In this document: in pieces, positions 62,461-64,000 of the stretch
Position numbering within the stretch: the first letter of the stretch is position 1
Layout of the letters: each line of letters begins with the position of its first letter
From: Parvularcula sp039822105
GTDB taxonomy: Bacteria > Pseudomonadota > Alphaproteobacteria > Caulobacterales > Parvularculaceae
Assembly: GCA_039822105.1 (NCBI GenBank)
Contig: JBCBMW010000008.1
Coordinates: 1-64,000, forward strand
DNA: 64,000 bases
Direction of reading: 5' to 3'
Notes under the pieces: generated by a model
Told to the model about the DNA's origin: nothing
Database searches by the model: none
Seen by the model: only the letters and a program-made list of their open reading frames with translations
Translations under genes and position numbers: made by a program

Positions 62461-63360
62461 TCATTTGCCCCCATTGGGCGGGCGATAACGCATCAGGCCT
62501 TCTTGCACCGTGCTGGCCACCAAACGCCCGTCACGGCTGAAGATTTGGCCCGTTGAGTGGCCGCGCGAGCCGCCCGACCATCCCGAGCGCATGGTGTGAA
62601 GATGCCACTCGCCCATATCGACAGGTCCGTGGAACCAGACGGCATGGTCGATGCTGGCCGACTTCACGCCTGGGTTCGACCAATGAACACCGTGCGGCAA
62701 CATCGCTGTGCCCAGCAGCGAGAAATCGGACGAGTAGGCCAGAATGGCACGATGGAGCCCCTGTTCTTCCGGCGACTGACCATTAAACCGGAACCAGACA
62801 TGCTGCTCTGGCTTTGTCGGTTCCCCACCGAAGACGTCAATCGAAGTCCGCTTAAGGTCCACGCCGCGTGGCCTGCGCATGAACCAACGAAACATCTCGG
62901 GTAGCTCGGTCAACTCATCGGCAAGCTCAGCGTCGGTCTTGAGGTCCTCCGGCATCGGAACATCCGGCATGGCGTCTTGATGGCTTAGGCCCTCTTCCTC
63001 CGCGTGGAAGGAGGTGATCATGTTGAGGATGGTTTCGCCATTCTGCTGCGCGATCACCCGGCGGTTAGAAAAGCTCCCGCCGTCCCTATCACGCTCGACA
63101 CGGTAAATGATCGGTAGGGCATCATCCCCTGCACGGACGAAATAGGCGTGGAGCGAGTGCGCCGCCCGGTCTGTCGGCACCGTCCGTTCCGCCGCCGCAA
63201 GGGCCTGGCCTATCACCTGGCCACCAAACACCCGCCCGCGAGCCTCAGGGTCCCGGGCACCGCGATAGAGATTGATATCGAGCGTTTCGAGCTCGAACAG
63301 CGAAAGCATCGTATCAGCTGGGGACATCGGTGGATCGGCAGGTGCATTACTGTTGGTCAT
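62461..63360 (-). CDS. tesB: acyl-CoA thioesterase II
   Basis: A 299-residue double-hotdog thioesterase. Characteristic stretches are YRGARDPEARGRVFGGQVIGQALAAAERTV, HSLHAYFVRAGDDALPIIYRVERDRDGGSFSNRRVIAQQNG, LAYSSDFSLLGTAMLPHGVHW, SIDHAVWFHGPVDMGEWHLH and GRGHSTGQIFSRDGRLVASTVQEGLMR-like ending. It hydrolyses medium and long-chain acyl-CoA in the cytoplasm. Met at 63360 is used; Met at 63372 and 63390 are in frame too. Confidence 0.93.
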   Translation of the reverse strand: MTNSNAPADPPMSPADTMLSLFELETLDINLYRGARDPEARGRVFGGQVIGQALAAAERTVPTDRAAHSLHAYFVRAGDDALPIIYRVERDRDGGSFSNRRVIAQQNGETILNMITSFHAEEEGLSHQDAMPDVPMPEDLKTDAELADELTELPEMFRWFMRRPRGVDLKRTSIDVFGGEPTKPEQHVWFRFNGQSPEEQGLHRAILAYSSDFSLLGTAMLPHGVHWSNPGVKSASIDHAVWFHGPVDMGEWHLHTMRSGWSGGSRGHSTGQIFSRDGRLVASTVQEGLMRYRPPNGGK

Positions 63361-63422
63361 TCCTGACCACATAGCGTCCCGGATGCACAAAACGCTACCT
63401 CCCTTGCGACCAATCCAAAAGA

Positions 63423-63443
63423 AGCCCCGCAGGCAGCGGGGCT
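63423..63443 (-). terminator. GC-rich hairpin upstream of tesB
   Basis: Arms AGCCCCGC and GCGGGGCT pair around five bases. On the minus strand the stem is followed by TTCTTTTGG, terminator-like, yet no minus-strand gene lies upstream within the window. It may therefore lie in the tesB leader as an attenuator or stop antisense transcription from the regulator region. Confidence 0.45.
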
Positions 63444-63523
63444 GCAGGTCGCGAAGATGCTGATTGTGACCCGGGCCTTTGCCAGGTTATCCTGACCCCA
63501 CCGCAGCCTTTGAGAGCGACGAC

Positions 63524-64000
63524 GTGACCGAGCCAGCTTCTCCTGACCAGCCGCACAAGGTTCTCATCGTCGATGACCAAGTTCTGACTGCGGAGCATTT
63601 GGCCAAAGGTGTAGCGCTCCGCGATGACCTGCAGCTCATCGGCATGGGCTTCACCCTTGAAGAGGGTTTGAAGCTACTCACGGAGCATCAGCCGAGGATC
63701 GTTCTCGTCGACCTCGGGCTGCCTGACGGCAGCGGCATGGATATCCTGCGCGCCATCTCAAAGGTGACTTGGCCGTGCGACGCGTTGGTCGTCAGCGTCT
63801 TTGGTGATGAGAAAAGCCTGGTCACCGCGATCAGGGCGGGCGCGCGCGGCTACATTTTGAAGTCCAGCGGCATCGATCATATCGGTCAACAGATCGCCAC
63901 CCTGATCGCTGGCGGAAGCCCGATGAGCCCCGTGATCGCCAGGCGGGTCTTGTCCTTGGTCGCCGAAGGCGACGTGGCGCAGACCACACAGGAGCAAACG
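63524..64000 (+). CDS. NarL-type response regulator (3' end cut by window edge)
   Basis: A frame open from GTG at 63524 to the last base, giving 159 codons. The receiver domain shows VLIVDDQVL, phospho-acceptor Asp in RIVLVDLGLPDGSGMDIL and Lys in GYILKSSGID, followed by a linker with GGSPMSPVIARRVL, typical of NarL/LuxR-type regulators just before their HTH. The HTH lies beyond the window. The kinase partner is not in view. Confidence 0.9.
   Translation, partial: MTEPASPDQPHKVLIVDDQVLTAEHLAKGVALRDDLQLIGMGFTLEEGLKLLTEHQPRIVLVDLGLPDGSGMDILRAISKVTWPCDALVVSVFGDEKSLVTAIRAGARGYILKSSGIDHIGQQIATLIAGGSPMSPVIARRVLSLVAEGDVAQTTQEQT

Noticed and set aside
62286..62556. Small plus-strand proteins around 62.3-62.5 kb
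   Set aside because: They run across the tRNA-Val gene and have no independent support.

Overview
The window reads as chromosomal DNA of a GC-rich alphaproteobacterium, probably a marine or aquatic heterotroph of the Caulobacterales/Parvularculales kind. The pointers are a TonB receptor, GH13 enzymes, a LacI regulator and an SLC45-like sugar transporter grouped in one locus, the adjacent recN-ligA pair, and many small dense operons. This placement is inference from gene content; no rRNA or species marker is present.

Layout. (1) 1-5333: the right end of an integrative element. It holds a cut-off membrane protein, a Rep-like protein, a DUF736 protein, an array of GGAGCG dyads, an AlpA-type HTH protein, an unknown protein and a tyrosine integrase. 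It ends in a 46-bp copy of the 3' half of a tRNA-Thr gene, the likely attachment site; the intact tRNA should lie left of the window. (2) 5440-9911: an HD-domain hydrolase, then a two-component system made of a beta-propeller/Y_Y_Y histidine kinase and a NarL-type regulator. A near-identical, base-pair-compensated 20-bp hairpin lies on each side of the regulator gene. (3) 10230-25432: a long, almost entirely plus-strand catabolic block. It contains a YcaC-like isochorismatase-family hydrolase, two paralogous YtcJ-like amidohydrolases (one with a Cys/His tail, one with a Tat signal), a GNAT protein, an MFS exporter with a C-terminal alpha/beta domain, two XapX mini-proteins, a DoxX protein, an alginate-export-type porin, a TetR regulator with a perfect operator dyad, an IorA/IorB molybdenum hydroxylase, a two-haem cytochrome c, XdhC and MocA maturation factors and an AhpD-like protein. 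I regard this as the best candidate for an undescribed pathway: uptake, exported molybdenum-dependent hydroxylation with electrons leaving through cytochrome c, and hydrolysis.

(4) 25464-37130: a 1636-residue repeat-rich autotransporter, a TIGR03032-like protein, a DUF1295 methyltransferase/reductase-like membrane protein downstream of a carotenoid oxygenase, a divergent thiolase-like protein, and an FG-GAP/ASPIC lipoprotein behind a TonB receptor. (5) 37221-46610: a malto-oligosaccharide locus consisting of the TonB receptor, a secreted alpha-amylase, a cytoplasmic alpha-glucosidase, a LacI repressor and an MFS sugar importer. A shared 14-bp dyad lies in front of both the amylase and the importer and is the likely LacI operator.

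(6) 46663-55660: a DUF4197 lipoprotein, a potassium channel, UDP-glucose dehydrogenase, an AGE-family epimerase, the four-gene dTDP-L-rhamnose operon rfbCBDA and a saccharopine-dehydrogenase-like protein. (7) 55725-64000: recN-ligA, an M28 peptidase lipoprotein, a DUF2256 protein, a short-chain dehydrogenase, tRNA-Val(GAC), acyl-CoA thioesterase II and the start of a second NarL-type response regulator cut by the window edge.
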